Part shown: one piece after another, positions 9,173 through 17,650 of the stretch
How the letters are laid out: each line of letters starts with the position of its first letter
Position numbering within the stretch: the first letter of the stretch is position 1
Source: a bacterium
GTDB lineage: Bacteria; Desulfobacterota; Desulfobulbia; Desulfobulbales; Desulfobulbaceae
Reading direction: 5' to 3'
DNA: 42,011 bases
Assembly: GCA_030538155.1 (NCBI GenBank)
Contig: JAUNUN010000026.1
Location: 1 to 42,011, forward strand
Position numbers and translations under genes: made by a program
Notes under the pieces: model-generated
What the model saw: only the letters and a program-made list of their open reading frames with translations
What the model was told of the DNA's origin: nothing
Databases searched by the model: none

Positions 9173-9660
9173 TGAACCGTCCCAAGTTTTTGGGAGGCAG
9201 TTTTCGTTTGAGTCAGGCAGTGCAGCCTGATCTCTCCTGCCAATGATACTCTCTTTCTTTTTCCATGGGAAAAATATTCTCTATCGACCTCAACAGTCGG
9301 CAATTATTGAACCAATCCACCTAAATCAGCGTGGCATACTCCACTGCAGCAAGCCCTCACCAAGGGCCCCTATTGCCAATATACTCGGTCGTAAAAAGTC
9401 TGATAACCGATTCAGCCAGGGCATTACCGCAGGCATCATCGGCAGTTCCGTTTGAGGCCCTGAGCCGGCCTCGCTCAGGCGATCGCTGTAGCAGACCGAA
9501 AGATACCGGCTGCCCTTGTCGCTGTGGTGGATCAGATCCCGGTTGTGCTGGCGAGCGCACAAGGCTTGATCCAGGCCATCCGGAACCAGCCTGGTTTTCA
9601 TGGAATACATGACTCCATTCTCTCAGACTCTGGAGCCTCCGACAAGACCGGGGCGGTTGA
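9173..9660 (-). mobile_element. Internally deleted IS3-family element with both terminal inverted repeats
   Basis: The minus strand from 9660 begins TCAACCGCCCCGG and the plus strand from 9173 begins TGAACCGTCCC; over 26 aligned bases 18 match, ending in a shared GGAGGC block, as expected for IS3-family terminal inverted repeats. Only ~488 bp lie between them instead of the usual ~1.2 kb. The interior has lost most of orfA and the first part of orfB, and keeps a decayed C-terminal transposase fragment. No target-site duplication is obvious at the borders. The copy cannot encode a working transposase. Confidence 0.75.
9240..9612 (-). pseudogene. IS3-family transposase OrfB fragment, frameshifted and interrupted
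   Basis: On the minus strand, one frame gives LDQALCARQH followed by RDLIHHSDKGSRYLSVCYSDRL, which contains the second catalytic Asp of the DDE integrase core (HHSD). The homology then continues in another frame with NALAESVIRLFTTEYIGNRGPW, containing the catalytic Glu. Past an in-frame TGA it goes on as LAAVEYATLI, a TAG, then VDWFNNCRLL and ENIFPMEKEREY, the usual OrfB C-terminus (WVDWFNNRRLLEPIGNIPPAE). At least one frameshift and two stop codons are present, and the N-terminal half is absent. It lies inside the collapsed IS element. Confidence 0.82.
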
Positions 9661-9671
9661 GTTAGCGCCTC

Positions 9672-11477
9672 TCATCCTCCCGGTAAGGTGATGGTAAAGG
9701 TTGAGCCCCTGCCCAGCAGGCTTTCTACCTCCACCGTGCCATGGTGGGCCTGCACGATGTGCTTAACAATTGCCAGACCCAGGCCGGTGCCGCCCATATC
9801 TCGGCTGCGGGCCTTGTCGCAGCGGTAGAAACGCTCGAAGATACGGGGCAAATGCTCCTTGGCAATGCCCGGCCCCTTGTCGCTCACGCTTAAATGCACA
9901 AGTGAGCTGCCGTCCGCCTTTTCGCCGGCCCTGCAGGAGAGCCGCACGGTCGAGCCGGCCGGGCTGTAGGCAATTGCGTTGTTGAGCAGGTTAATGACGG
10001 CTTGCTCCAGCAAAGGCTGATTCATCGGCGCGGCCAGCTCAGGGGCACAATCCACCTCCAGTTGCACCTCATTTTCCTCGGCCAGAGGCGCACAGGCCTC
10101 CACCGCATTCTCCAGTACCTGCAGGGCTGTTGCCGGACTGGTCAGCACCTTTTCCTCGCCGCTCTTGTCTTCTATGCGCGACAGGATGAGCAGGTCATCC
10201 ACAATGGCGTCCAACCGGGTAGCCTGGGCCGCTGCCACGTTAAGAAAACTCCGGGCCGTATCCGGTTCGGCAAGAGCCCCATCGAGCAGGGTTTCAATAT
10301 AACCCTTGATCACCGTGATCGGCGTTTTCAGTTCGTGGGAGACATTGGCGACAAAATCCTGGCGGATATTCTCCAGCCGGTTGAGTTTGGTAAGATCGTT
10401 CATCACCAGGAGCACACCCACGCTTACGCCCTGGTCATCCCTGAGCGGCATGGCATGGGTTTGCAGGGTGATCGGGTCGGTGCCGCTGAATATGGTCACC
10501 TCTTTCTCCTGCTGGCTGTTGTGGGCCAGGGTGAAGTCGATCAGTTCCAGGAGCTGGGTGTTGCGGATTACACCTTGAGCGGGCCTGCCTTTGACCGTGT
10601 CGGCGGGCAGCATGAACAGGCTTGAGGCGGCCTGGTTCATGCGGATGATGTTCTTCTGCGCGTCGATAGCCACCACCGAGTCGGCCATGCCGGAAAAGAC
10701 CGCCTCCAGCTCGTTGCGCTGCTGGATGATAATGCGCACCCGTTGATTGATCTGCTCGGCCATCCGGTTGATGGCATTGGCCAATCCTGCCATCTCCACG
10801 GTCATATGATCCACCTTGATGCGAGGCAGTACGGCATCGAAACGGCCGACGGCCAGTTGCTCTGCTCCATGCTTCATTTCCTCAAGTGGACGGCTGATGC
10901 GCCGCGCGCTGAACACGGAAAGAAGGGCGGCCAGGATGGGCACCACCAGGCAGATGAGGATGAGCTTGTTGGTGAAGGCGCTGTTGACTTGGTCGTAGGC
11001 GGTGGTGGCAATGGCCAGGCGCAGCGCACCTGGTGCTTGCCCGGCCTCAAGCGGTACAGGCAGGGCCACGTAAAGCATGGATTCGCGCAGGGTCTTACTG
11101 CTGCGTATGGCCTGCCCCTCTTTGCCGGACAGGGCCAGGGCAACCTCCGGCCTGGAGGCGTGGTTATCCATGAGATCCTGATCTTCGCTGGAATCGGCCA
11201 GGACCGCACCGCGAGCATCAACAAGGGTGATGCGGGTCGAGGCCTGACGACCGGTGCGGCGGATAAAATCCTGCAACTGCTGCTCTGTGCCCTGCTGGGC
11301 GAGCGCCGTCACACTGGGCTGCAAGAGCCTGATACGCTCGCGTAACTCCCGGTTCAGTTCATTGATATGGAATTCGCTGCTGCTGGTATGGGCAAGCCAG
11401 CCCACCAGCAGGATGGACAAGAGGGAAATGCCGGCACAGGCAGGAAAGATCTGCCAAAACAAACGGAGTTGACGCAT
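9672..11477 (-). CDS. phoR: Phosphate-regulon sensor histidine kinase PhoR
   Basis: 601 aa. There are transmembrane segments at ~12-28 and ~171-190 enclosing a ~140-residue periplasmic sensor region. A HAMP linker (~190-245), a PAS domain (~255-360) and a HisKA domain with the phospho-accepting His381 in NVSHELKTPITVIKG follow. The HATPase_c domain shows the N box (NLLNNAIAYSP), G1 (DKGPGIA), F box (FERFYR) and G2 (GGTGLGLAIV). With the adjacent response regulator and the pst/phoU genes it is confidently the PhoR that senses phosphate status through PstSCAB-PhoU and phosphorylates PhoB. The first Met (11477) directly precedes the first membrane segment. It is separated by 90 bp from phoB and presumably co-transcribed with it. 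Confidence 0.9.
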   Translation of the reverse strand: MRQLRLFWQIFPACAGISLLSILLVGWLAHTSSSEFHINELNRELRERIRLLQPSVTALAQQGTEQQLQDFIRRTGRQASTRITLVDARGAVLADSSEDQDLMDNHASRPEVALALSGKEGQAIRSSKTLRESMLYVALPVPLEAGQAPGALRLAIATTAYDQVNSAFTNKLILICLVVPILAALLSVFSARRISRPLEEMKHGAEQLAVGRFDAVLPRIKVDHMTVEMAGLANAINRMAEQINQRVRIIIQQRNELEAVFSGMADSVVAIDAQKNIIRMNQAASSLFMLPADTVKGRPAQGVIRNTQLLELIDFTLAHNSQQEKEVTIFSGTDPITLQTHAMPLRDDQGVSVGVLLVMNDLTKLNRLENIRQDFVANVSHELKTPITVIKGYIETLLDGALAEPDTARSFLNVAAAQATRLDAIVDDLLILSRIEDKSGEEKVLTSPATALQVLENAVEACAPLAEENEVQLEVDCAPELAAPMNQPLLEQAVINLLNNAIAYSPAGSTVRLSCRAGEKADGSSLVHLSVSDKGPGIAKEHLPRIFERFYRCDKARSRDMGGTGLGLAIVKHIVQAHHGTVEVESLLGRGSTFTITLPGG

Positions 11478-11567
11478 AGGGGACCTGCAGGAATGGTTTG
11501 TAACTTGTCGTTTGGGGAAATCCTCGGAAAAATGCTGTGGGCGGGGTGGAAACGGTTCTTGTCTGCA

Positions 11568-12263
11568 TCAGTCGCGCAGGCGGTAGCCGATGCCGCGCAC
11601 GGTTTCGATGCAGGTACCGGAACTGCCCAGTTTTTTGCGTAGGCCAAAGATCTGCACATCAACAGCCCTGGGCGTGATGCTGTAGTCGTAGCCGCGGATC
11701 TGGTCGATAATCTGCTGGCGGGAAAAAACCCAGCCCGGCCGAGAGGCCAAAAGCTCCAAAATAGTAAATTCCGATGCGGTCAGTTGGACTTCCCGGCCGG
11801 CCACCCGCACCTCGTGCCGCCCTGGATGGATCTCCAGGGAATGGCGGGTGAAGATACTCACCTGGCTCTCGTCCGGCTGCTCGGTTTCACTCTTGCGCCT
11901 GAGTGCTGCCTCGATGCGGGCAATGAGCACCCTGGGGCTAAACGGCTTGGTGACGTAATCATCCGCGCCGCTGTCCAGGCCGGCAACTATGTCGTCTTCC
12001 TCGCCCTTGGCGGTGAGCATGATAATAGGCAAGGATTTGGTGGCCTCCTGGCCGCGCACGGTGCGGCAGACCTCGTTGCCGTCTTTGCCCGGCAGCATCA
12101 GATCAAGCACCATGGCATCCACCCGTTCCTGGGCCAGCACGGTGAGCGCTTCCTCGCCGCTGTCGGCGCAGGTCACGTTAAAGCCCGCCTTGACCAAGTT
12201 GTAGCTGACCAGCTGCTGGATGTCGGCGTCATCTTCCACCACAAGGATACTGTATTTCTTCAC
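11568..12263 (-). CDS. phoB: Phosphate-regulon response regulator PhoB
   Basis: 231 aa, OmpR/PhoB class. The receiver domain (1-~120) has the acidic pocket (EDD at 10-12), phospho-acceptor Asp54 in MVLDLMLPG, and the conserved Thr and Lys (MLTAKG, VTKPFSPR). The C-terminal winged helix (~135-231) contains LTASEFTILELLASRPGWVFSR and RAVDVQIFGLRKKLG. When phosphorylated by PhoR it activates phosphate-acquisition genes. It is divergent from phoU, and the shared intergenic region carries an 11-bp-period repeat that could be its own binding site, implying autoregulation. Confidence 0.92.
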   Translation of the reverse strand: MKKYSILVVEDDADIQQLVSYNLVKAGFNVTCADSGEEALTVLAQERVDAMVLDLMLPGKDGNEVCRTVRGQEATKSLPIIMLTAKGEEDDIVAGLDSGADDYVTKPFSPRVLIARIEAALRRKSETEQPDESQVSIFTRHSLEIHPGRHEVRVAGREVQLTASEFTILELLASRPGWVFSRQQIIDQIRGYDYSITPRAVDVQIFGLRKKLGSSGTCIETVRGIGYRLRD

Positions 12264-12355
12264 TCCTGTTCTCCTTACTCTTGAACTCTATATTCTATTC
12301 AGCATAATGTATCTTCAGGGCAAGCTCAATGGTCGAGGTTCTAAAAAGGCGCGGA

Positions 12356-12393
12356 CAAACACGACCCTAATCGCTTTCTAATCAAACAAAAAC
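12356..12393 (+). promoter_or_regulatory. Candidate PhoB box between phoB and phoU
   Basis: CTAATC occurs at 12367-12372 and again at 12378-12383, exactly 11 bp apart. Weaker half-sites CAAAC (12356) and AAAAC (12389) keep the same phase. PhoB binds direct repeats with 11-bp period, and similar NTAAY repeats precede pstC and pstS in this window. No clear -10 element follows here, so the direction of control (phoU, phoBR or both) is open. Confidence 0.55.
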
Positions 12394-12456
12394 AGGACTG
12401 TGGCATTGCTGCATCTGTTTGAATCATTGCGTATAAAATCCTCACCAGCGGAGGCC

Positions 12457-13149
12457 ATGGTGGCGCGACACATGTTTTTTCATCGGGAAATCGACAAAAT
12501 AAAAAGAATGATCCTTGAACTTGGCATCATGGTGGAAGAACGCCTGCGCCGGGCCTGCATGATCATCCACGATACGGATACCGAGGCAGAGGCAGAAGAA
12601 CTCATCAATTCCGACTGGCAGGTCGATGACATGGAGGTGCGGGTGGAGGAGGAATGCCTCAAGCTCATGGCCCTGCATCAGCCGGTTGCGCGCGATCTGC
12701 GGCTTTTAGTGGTGATCATCAAGATCAACAATGAGCTGGAGCGTATTGCTGATATTGCGGTCAATATCGCCAAAAGGGTGCAGACCATCAACAAGAAGAA
12801 GGATGAGAACTTCGCCCCGATTGTCGATTACGGTCCCATGGCGGCCAAGGCCCTAGCCATGCTGAAAATAAGCCTCAATGCCCTGGTCACTGAAGATGGT
12901 GAACTGGCCCGGCAGCTATTTTTCATGGATGAAGAGGTCAATGACCTGCGCGACAAGGCCTATCAGAGCGTGGTGGCGGAGATCCAGGAACAGCCGGGCA
13001 ATACTGCCTCGCTCCTCAACCTGTACCTCATTGCTCGCCACCTGGAACGGGTGGGCGACCGAGCCAAGAATATCGCCGAAGAGGTGATCTATCTGGTGGA
13101 TGGGGAGATCATCCGCAACTTGGACGATACGGATATCACCGGCCGCTGA
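12457..13149 (+). CDS. phoU: Phosphate transport system regulator PhoU
   Basis: 230 aa from the ATG at 12457. It is composed of two PhoU repeats of three helices each; the E/DxxxD metal-binding patterns are recognisable in NNELERIADIAVNIAKR (first repeat) and ARHLERVGDRAKNIAEEVIY (second repeat). PhoU links the Pst transporter to PhoR and keeps PhoR inhibitory when phosphate is sufficient. A longer frame opens with GTG at 12400, but family N-termini start close to FHREIDKIKRMI. The GTG at 12460 or ATG at 12472 are further options, and the GGAGG at 12448-12452 fits 12460 or 12472 slightly better by spacing. It is placed next to phoBR and ~1.7 kb from pstC, with a phosphofructokinase gene between. 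Confidence 0.9.
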   Translation: MVARHMFFHREIDKIKRMILELGIMVEERLRRACMIIHDTDTEAEAEELINSDWQVDDMEVRVEEECLKLMALHQPVARDLRLLVVIIKINNELERIADIAVNIAKRVQTINKKKDENFAPIVDYGPMAAKALAMLKISLNALVTEDGELARQLFFMDEEVNDLRDKAYQSVVAEIQEQPGNTASLLNLYLIARHLERVGDRAKNIAEEVIYLVDGEIIRNLDDTDITGR

Positions 13150-13184
13150 AGATGGGCGTTAAATAGGTTATAAAAAACTCTGCT

Positions 13185-13215
13185 AAAAAGCCCTACGGCC
13201 GGCAGGGCTTTTTTT
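13185..13215 (+). terminator. Rho-independent terminator after phoU
   Basis: AGCCCT (13189-13194) pairs with AGGGCT (13204-13209) across a GC-rich loop, with flanking A and T runs extending the stem and a T run to 13215. It is correctly placed 36 bp after the phoU stop. Confidence 0.85.
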
Positions 13216-13247
13216 ATGGAGCCTGCGGAGGATTTGAAACCGGTGTT

Positions 13248-13369
13248 ATTCCAGTTACTGGTCAAAAATGATATCAAGGAGGCTTCAACAAATGCGACGC
13301 AGGCGTACAAATGGTACGTCCTGCGTCGCATTTGTTGAAGCCGAGACAGATAGGGTTTTGATCTGGAAT
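13248..13369. repeat. Short inverted-repeat element, copy A
   Basis: 122 bp running from ATTCCAG (13248) to CTGGAAT (ending 13369), between the convergent phoU and pfk genes; its right end touches the pfk stop codon. The centre (13281-13342) is a near-perfect palindrome: a 23-bp stem, then a 5-bp inner stem closed by a 5-base loop. It shares its ends and the core GACGCAGGCGTAC with copies B and C. Confidence 0.85.
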
Positions 13370-14508
13370 TAGAATTTGGCGTTGCCCAGGCAGGCGCCGG
13401 TCTCCAAGGCCGCCTTGAGCCAGGGGTGATCCAGCGGTACTGATTTGAGTTTACCCACCACATCGCCAAGCGGCACCAGGGTCGTACCTTCGCCTTTTAC
13501 CGCCACCATGGTGCCGAACTGCTGGTCGTGAATGGCCTCGGTACAGGCCGTGCCCAATCTGGTGGCCAGAATACGGTCTGCGGCGCTGGGGGTACCGCCG
13601 CGCTGGAGATGACCCAAAATGGTCACCCGGCTTTCAAGTCCGGTGAGTGCCTCCAACTCGCGGGAGAGCTGCAGGGTATTGGTGTCCTGCTTGAGCTTGA
13701 AGGCGGCCAGGGCAGTATCAGCTTTTTTAATGCGCTTGGCATCCTTCTCGTCCTTGGCCGCAATCTTCTCGGCCTTCAGCTTTTCCAGCACCGCCGCATC
13801 CTGCATGCAGAGCGCGCCCTCTGAAATGGCCACTATGCTGAAATTCTTGCCCCGATGCCGCCGCCTGCGGATGGCATCGGCCACCTTGGTAACATCGTAG
13901 GGGATTTCCGGAATGAGGATTACATCCGCGCCGCTGGCCAGGCCGGCGCCCAGCCCCAGCCAGCCGGTGTTATGGCCCATGATTTCCACCACAATAATGC
14001 GGTGGTGGCTGTGGGCAGTGGAATGCAGGCGGTCGATGGCGTCGGTGGCAATCGACAGGGCAGTGTCAAAACCAAAGGTGATGTCGGTCATGGCCACATC
14101 GTTATCAATGGTTTTGGGCAGGGTGATGATGTTCATGCCGAGCTGCGACAGGCGGTAAGCGTTTTTCTGGGTGCCGCCGCCGCCGATGCACACCAGTGCC
14201 TCCAGATTGTGGCGGCGGTAGTTGTGCATCATCACCCCGGTCATGTCCTGCACCTTGTCGCCCACGGGCATCTTGTGGGGTTTGTCGCGGCTGGTACCTA
14301 AAATGGTGCCGCCCAGGGTGAGGATACCGGAGAGGATATCGCCTTCCAGGGGCACGGTGCGGTTCTCCATCAGGCCGCGGAAACCGTCGCGAAAGCCGAT
14401 CACCCGCATGCCGTAGGCCTTGAGGCCGCTGTTGCCGATGGCCCGGATGGCGGCATTGAGGCCCGGGCTGTCTCCACCTGCGGTCAAAACACCTATACAT
14501 TTTCCCAT
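13369..14508 (-). CDS. pfkA: 6-phosphofructokinase (ATP/PPi donor uncertain)
   Basis: 379 aa from the ATG at 14508, which follows a strong AGGGAGG ribosome binding site; the frame extends to 14553 but without such support. Family motifs are [15 protein letters not shown] near the N-terminus (phosphoryl-donor site), PKTIDNDV at residues ~131-138 with the catalytic Asp, [27 protein letters not shown] and the C-terminal [15 protein letters not shown]. The donor loop reads GGGGT where E. coli PfkA has GGDGS, and Lys stands before TIDND where ATP-dependent enzymes have Gly. The combination is mixed: Gly at the '104' position suggests ATP, and Lys at '124' suggests pyrophosphate. The enzyme phosphorylates fructose-6-phosphate in glycolysis, or runs reversibly if PPi is used. 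It lies between phoU and the pst genes, on the opposite strand. Confidence 0.92.
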   Translation of the reverse strand: MGKCIGVLTAGGDSPGLNAAIRAIGNSGLKAYGMRVIGFRDGFRGLMENRTVPLEGDILSGILTLGGTILGTSRDKPHKMPVGDKVQDMTGVMMHNYRRHNLEALVCIGGGGTQKNAYRLSQLGMNIITLPKTIDNDVAMTDITFGFDTALSIATDAIDRLHSTAHSHHRIIVVEIMGHNTGWLGLGAGLASGADVILIPEIPYDVTKVADAIRRRRHRGKNFSIVAISEGALCMQDAAVLEKLKAEKIAAKDEKDAKRIKKADTALAAFKLKQDTNTLQLSRELEALTGLESRVTILGHLQRGGTPSAADRILATRLGTACTEAIHDQQFGTMVAVKGEGTTLVPLGDVVGKLKSVPLDHPWLKAALETGACLGNAKF

Positions 14509-14820
14509 AATTCCCTCCCTGTCCTTCCTGTTATACGTAGCAATGCTAAACAAATTCTTAAGGCGCTACCCATGGCTTGCGCTCTATTCCCCGTGCCGGC
14601 CAATAGAAACCGATGATCGACCTAACCAACCTAAGCGGCAAAAGCCCTTGCTCCCCCTGCGCCTGTCCGGTTTGCTTTATTTTTAACCACATCTCCTGTG
14701 GCTGCGCAAGAAAGCTAACGCGATCCTAACATATTCAAAACACCCTTGTAACTGAATACCGCTAGGGTGCAACGACTTATAATATTGTCCTTATTCTCAA
14801 CCCATCCTATAAACGGCATC
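14509..14820. other. Divergent regulatory region between pfk and pstC
   Basis: 312 bp with no supported gene. It holds the pfk ribosome binding site and, presumably, the pfk promoter on the left. A Pho-box-like repeat and a -10-like hexamer for pstC lie on the right. A 38-codon cysteine-rich frame (14613-14729) lacks a ribosome binding site and overlaps the regulatory repeats, so it is not called as a gene. Confidence 0.6.
14715..14768 (+). promoter_or_regulatory. Candidate PhoB-dependent promoter of pstC
   Basis: CTAAC occurs at 14715-14719 and 14726-14730, 11 bp apart, and GTAAC at 14748-14752 is two further periods along (22 bp). TAGGGT (14763-14768) starts exactly 10 bases after the last repeat, the spacing expected between a Pho box and its -10 element. 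The predicted transcript would begin near 14775, which excludes the GTG at 14767 as the pstC start and supports the ATG at 14821. Confidence 0.6.
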
Positions 14821-16206
14821 ATGTCACCAACCCTGCTCCTAGCCGTTCTGCTTGCACTTTCCTCTCTGACCTACCGGCTTGGCAGCAAGCGCGCCTTTCA
14901 TGTGGCCAAAAAACCCGACAGCCCGGTTCTGCATTCCCGGCCCGGCTATCACGGTATGCTGGTGGCCCTGTGGTGTCTGCTGCCCGCGCTGGCCATCTTC
15001 GTCATCTGGCATATTTTTTCCGATGACCTGCTCAGCGCCTACGCCGTGCAGAGCTTCAGCGCCGCCCACGGCGAGCTGAGCCAGGCCAGGATGGAGCTTT
15101 TGCTCAACGACCTGCGCAACCTCATCCACGGCAGCTACTTCAGCCGCGAGATCGACCCGGCCCTGCAGGAAGCGGCAGACCGCTACCTGGCCATGCGCCA
15201 AACCGCCAATACCGCACTGGCAGTGGTGGTGCTCACAACCGCAACCCTTGCCGCCGCCTGGGCCTCCTGGCGCATCAGCCCGGCCCTGCGCGCCCGCAAC
15301 CAGGTGGAACGGGTGGTTAAGATTTGTCTCACCCTCTGTTCCACTATTGCGGTCTTCACCACCCTGGGCATCGTGCTCTCCATTATTTTCGAGTCGATCC
15401 GCTTTTTCCAGCAGGTATCCTTTTTCGATTTCCTCTTTGGCCTGAAATGGAGCCCGCAAATGGCCATCCGTGCCGATCAGGCGGGCAGCTCCGGCAGTTT
15501 CGGGGCCGTGCCGGTGCTGGCGGGCACCTTCCTGATCTCGGCTATTGCCATGGCCATTGCCGTGCCCTTTGGCTTGTTTTCGGCCATCTATCTTTCTGAA
15601 TATGCCGGGCCTGTGTTCCGCAAGATCGTCAAACCCATGCTGGAGATTCTCGCCGGAGTGCCCACCGTGGTCTACGGTTTTTTCGCGGCTCTGGTGATTG
15701 CCCCCTCCATCCGTAACCTGGGCATGGGGCTTGGGCTGCCGGTGGCATCGGAGAGTGCGCTGGCCGCAGGGCTGGTGATGGGGGTGATGATCATTCCTTT
15801 TGTCTCCTCCCTTTCAGACGACATCATCAACGCAGTGCCCCAATCCCTGCGCGACGGTTCCCTTGCCCTAGGCGCGACCCGGAGCGAGACCATCAAAAAC
15901 GTGGTGATCCCTGCTGCCCTGCCGGGCATAGTCGGCTCGATTCTTTTGGCAGTCTCCCGGGCCATTGGTGAAACCATGATCGTAGTCATGGCGGCCGGGC
16001 TTGCCGCCAACCTGACCTTGAACCCATTGCAGGCGGTCACCACCGTGACTGTGCAAATCGTCACCTTACTCGTGGGCGATCAGGAATTTGACAGCCCGAA
16101 GACGCTCGCCGCCTTTGCTTTGGGCATGCTCCTTTTTGTAGTGACCCTGGCCCTCAATGTGATTGCCCTCTACGTGGTGCGCAAATACCGCGAAGAGTAT
16201 GAATAG
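14821..16206 (+). CDS. pstC: Phosphate ABC transporter permease PstC
   Basis: 461 aa from the ATG at 14821. There are two membrane segments near the N-terminus (~5-20 and ~45-65), a ~100-residue periplasmic stretch, then the ABC permease domain from ~residue 225. The cytoplasmic EAA-type loop is DGSLALGATRSETIKNVVIPAALPGIVGSI. The extended N-terminal region corresponds to the long-form PstC found in many proteobacteria. With PstA it forms the membrane channel for phosphate uptake. It is the first gene of a pstC-pstA-pstS-pstB series; the alternative start at 14767 lies upstream of the predicted transcription start. Confidence 0.9.
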   Translation: MSPTLLLAVLLALSSLTYRLGSKRAFHVAKKPDSPVLHSRPGYHGMLVALWCLLPALAIFVIWHIFSDDLLSAYAVQSFSAAHGELSQARMELLLNDLRNLIHGSYFSREIDPALQEAADRYLAMRQTANTALAVVVLTTATLAAAWASWRISPALRARNQVERVVKICLTLCSTIAVFTTLGIVLSIIFESIRFFQQVSFFDFLFGLKWSPQMAIRADQAGSSGSFGAVPVLAGTFLISAIAMAIAVPFGLFSAIYLSEYAGPVFRKIVKPMLEILAGVPTVVYGFFAALVIAPSIRNLGMGLGLPVASESALAAGLVMGVMIIPFVSSLSDDIINAVPQSLRDGSLALGATRSETIKNVVIPAALPGIVGSILLAVSRAIGETMIVVMAAGLAANLTLNPLQAVTTVTVQIVTLLVGDQEFDSPKTLAAFALGMLLFVVTLALNVIALYVVRKYREEYE

Positions 16207-16244
16207 TGCGAATCCCATCCCCCTGAGCTGAAATAACCATTTAC

Positions 16245-17525
16245 ATGCACAGCAATATGACCAGCGATTCCTCAGCCACGGCCCAGGTGCGGCGCAGCCT
16301 GCCAAAGCGCTATGCCAGGGAGCGTAGATTCCGCTTCCTGGGCTTAGCGGCCATTGTGCTTACCCTGCTCTTTCTGGTACTGCTGCTGGGCTCCATCTTC
16401 CTGAAGGGCTGGACCGCCTTCCAGCAGACCCATGTGCGTCTTGACGTCTATTTTGACCCGGCCAAACTTGATGTCGGTAACCTGAACAATGCCGATTACG
16501 GGGCCCTGGTGCGCGCCTCCCTGCAGGACATGTTTCCCGAAGCAGAGAGCCGCAGCGAGCGCCTGCAGCTCAACCGGCTTGTGAGCACGGGTGCGGCCTT
16601 TATCCTGCAGGACATACTCACCGCCAGCCCGGAACTGATCGGCAGCACCCAGCCCTTCTGGCTGCCTGCCGACGACGAAGTGGATATGCTGATCAAGGGC
16701 CACAGCCCCCGGGATGTGCCCGAGTCTGCGCGCCGCCTGAGCGATCGGCAACTGGGCTGGATCGACAGCCTGCTTGCCCAGGAAAGGCTTGAAAAACAGT
16801 TCAACACCGCTTTTTTCAAAAATGGCGATTCGCGCGAACCAGAACTTGCCGGGGTGCGCGGAGCCATTACAGGTTCCTTCTACACCCTCATGCTCACCTT
16901 GGCCCTGTCCTTTCCCATTGGCGTGGCAGCGGCGATTTATCTTGAAGAATTTGCGCCAAAAAACAGGTTTACCGACCTCATTGAGGTCAACATCAACAAT
17001 CTGGCAGCCATTCCCTCCATTATCTTCGGTCTTTTGGGTTTGGCAGTATTCCTCAACTTTTTCGGCCTGCCGCGCTCTTCCTCCGTTGTCGGCGGCCTGG
17101 TGCTCACCCTCATGACTCTGCCCACCATCATTATCGCCAGCCGGGCCTCGCTCAAGGCGGTGCCGCCCTCCATCCACGAGGCGGCCCTGGCGGTGGGCGC
17201 ATCCAAAGTGCAGACCATCTTTCACCATGTGCTGCCCCTGGCCCTGCCCGGCATGCTCACCGGCACCATTATCGGCATGGCCCAGGCCCTGGGAGAAACC
17301 GCGCCGCTTTTGATGATCGGCATGGTGGCCTTTATTGTGGATGTGCCCCAGAGTCTGCAGGATCCGGCCACAGTGCTGCCGGTGCAGATCTACCTCTGGG
17401 CCGACTCGCCTGAGCGCGGCTTCATAGAGCGCACTTCGGCCGCAATCATGATTCTGCTCCTGGTGCTCCTGGTAATGAACGCCGCTGCAGTCTACCTGCG
17501 CAACCGCTTTGAGCGTCGCTGGTAG
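16245..17525 (+). CDS. pstA: Phosphate ABC transporter permease PstA (long form)
   Basis: 426 aa. One membrane segment at ~residues 30-50 is followed by a ~150-residue periplasmic insertion (DUF3333-like region in long PstA proteins). The permease core begins near residue 205 (GSFYTLMLTLALSFPIGVAAAIYLEEFAP). The EAA loop SIHEAALAVGASKVQTIFHHVLPLALPGML marks contact with the ATPase PstB. It is 38 bp downstream of pstC. The ATG at 16257 is a possible alternative start; neither has a convincing ribosome binding site. Confidence 0.9.
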   Translation: MHSNMTSDSSATAQVRRSLPKRYARERRFRFLGLAAIVLTLLFLVLLLGSIFLKGWTAFQQTHVRLDVYFDPAKLDVGNLNNADYGALVRASLQDMFPEAESRSERLQLNRLVSTGAAFILQDILTASPELIGSTQPFWLPADDEVDMLIKGHSPRDVPESARRLSDRQLGWIDSLLAQERLEKQFNTAFFKNGDSREPELAGVRGAITGSFYTLMLTLALSFPIGVAAAIYLEEFAPKNRFTDLIEVNINNLAAIPSIIFGLLGLAVFLNFFGLPRSSSVVGGLVLTLMTLPTIIIASRASLKAVPPSIHEAALAVGASKVQTIFHHVLPLALPGMLTGTIIGMAQALGETAPLLMIGMVAFIVDVPQSLQDPATVLPVQIYLWADSPERGFIERTSAAIMILLLVLLVMNAAAVYLRNRFERRW

Positions 17526-17560
17526 CAGCGGTCGAAGCACCGCGCACAACTCACCAAGTC

Positions 17561-17603
17561 ATAACCCACGATTAACGGAACCGTAATATTGGCAGGCTAT
17601 GGT
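17561..17603 (+). promoter_or_regulatory. Candidate PhoB-dependent promoter of pstS
   Basis: Three half-sites lie in strict 11-bp register: ATAAC (17561), TTAAC (17572) and GTAAT (17583). TATGGT (17598-17603) begins 10 bases after the last one, as a -10 element would. The predicted start of transcription is near 17610, with the pstS ribosome binding site at ~17641. This implies that pstS has its own phosphate-controlled promoter inside the pst cluster. Confidence 0.65.
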
Positions 17604-17650
17604 GCCGCAATAATGTTTTACTCATCCATAGCCTTATTCAGGAGAGCATC

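Noticed and set aside
13281..13342. The 62-bp palindrome as a simple terminator or CRISPR-like repeat
   Set aside because: A normal terminator for phoU already lies at 13185-13215, and the palindrome is part of a dispersed element present at other loci; there is no array of spaced repeats.
14613..14729. 38-codon cysteine-rich frame (CSPCACPVC near the middle) between pfk and pstC
   Set aside because: No ribosome binding site, overlaps the candidate Pho box, and cysteine richness is easily produced by the local TGC/TGT content.
16344..17549. 401-codon open frame on the minus strand
   Set aside because: Antisense to pstA, again His/Gly/Gln-rich shadow coding with no recognisable domain.
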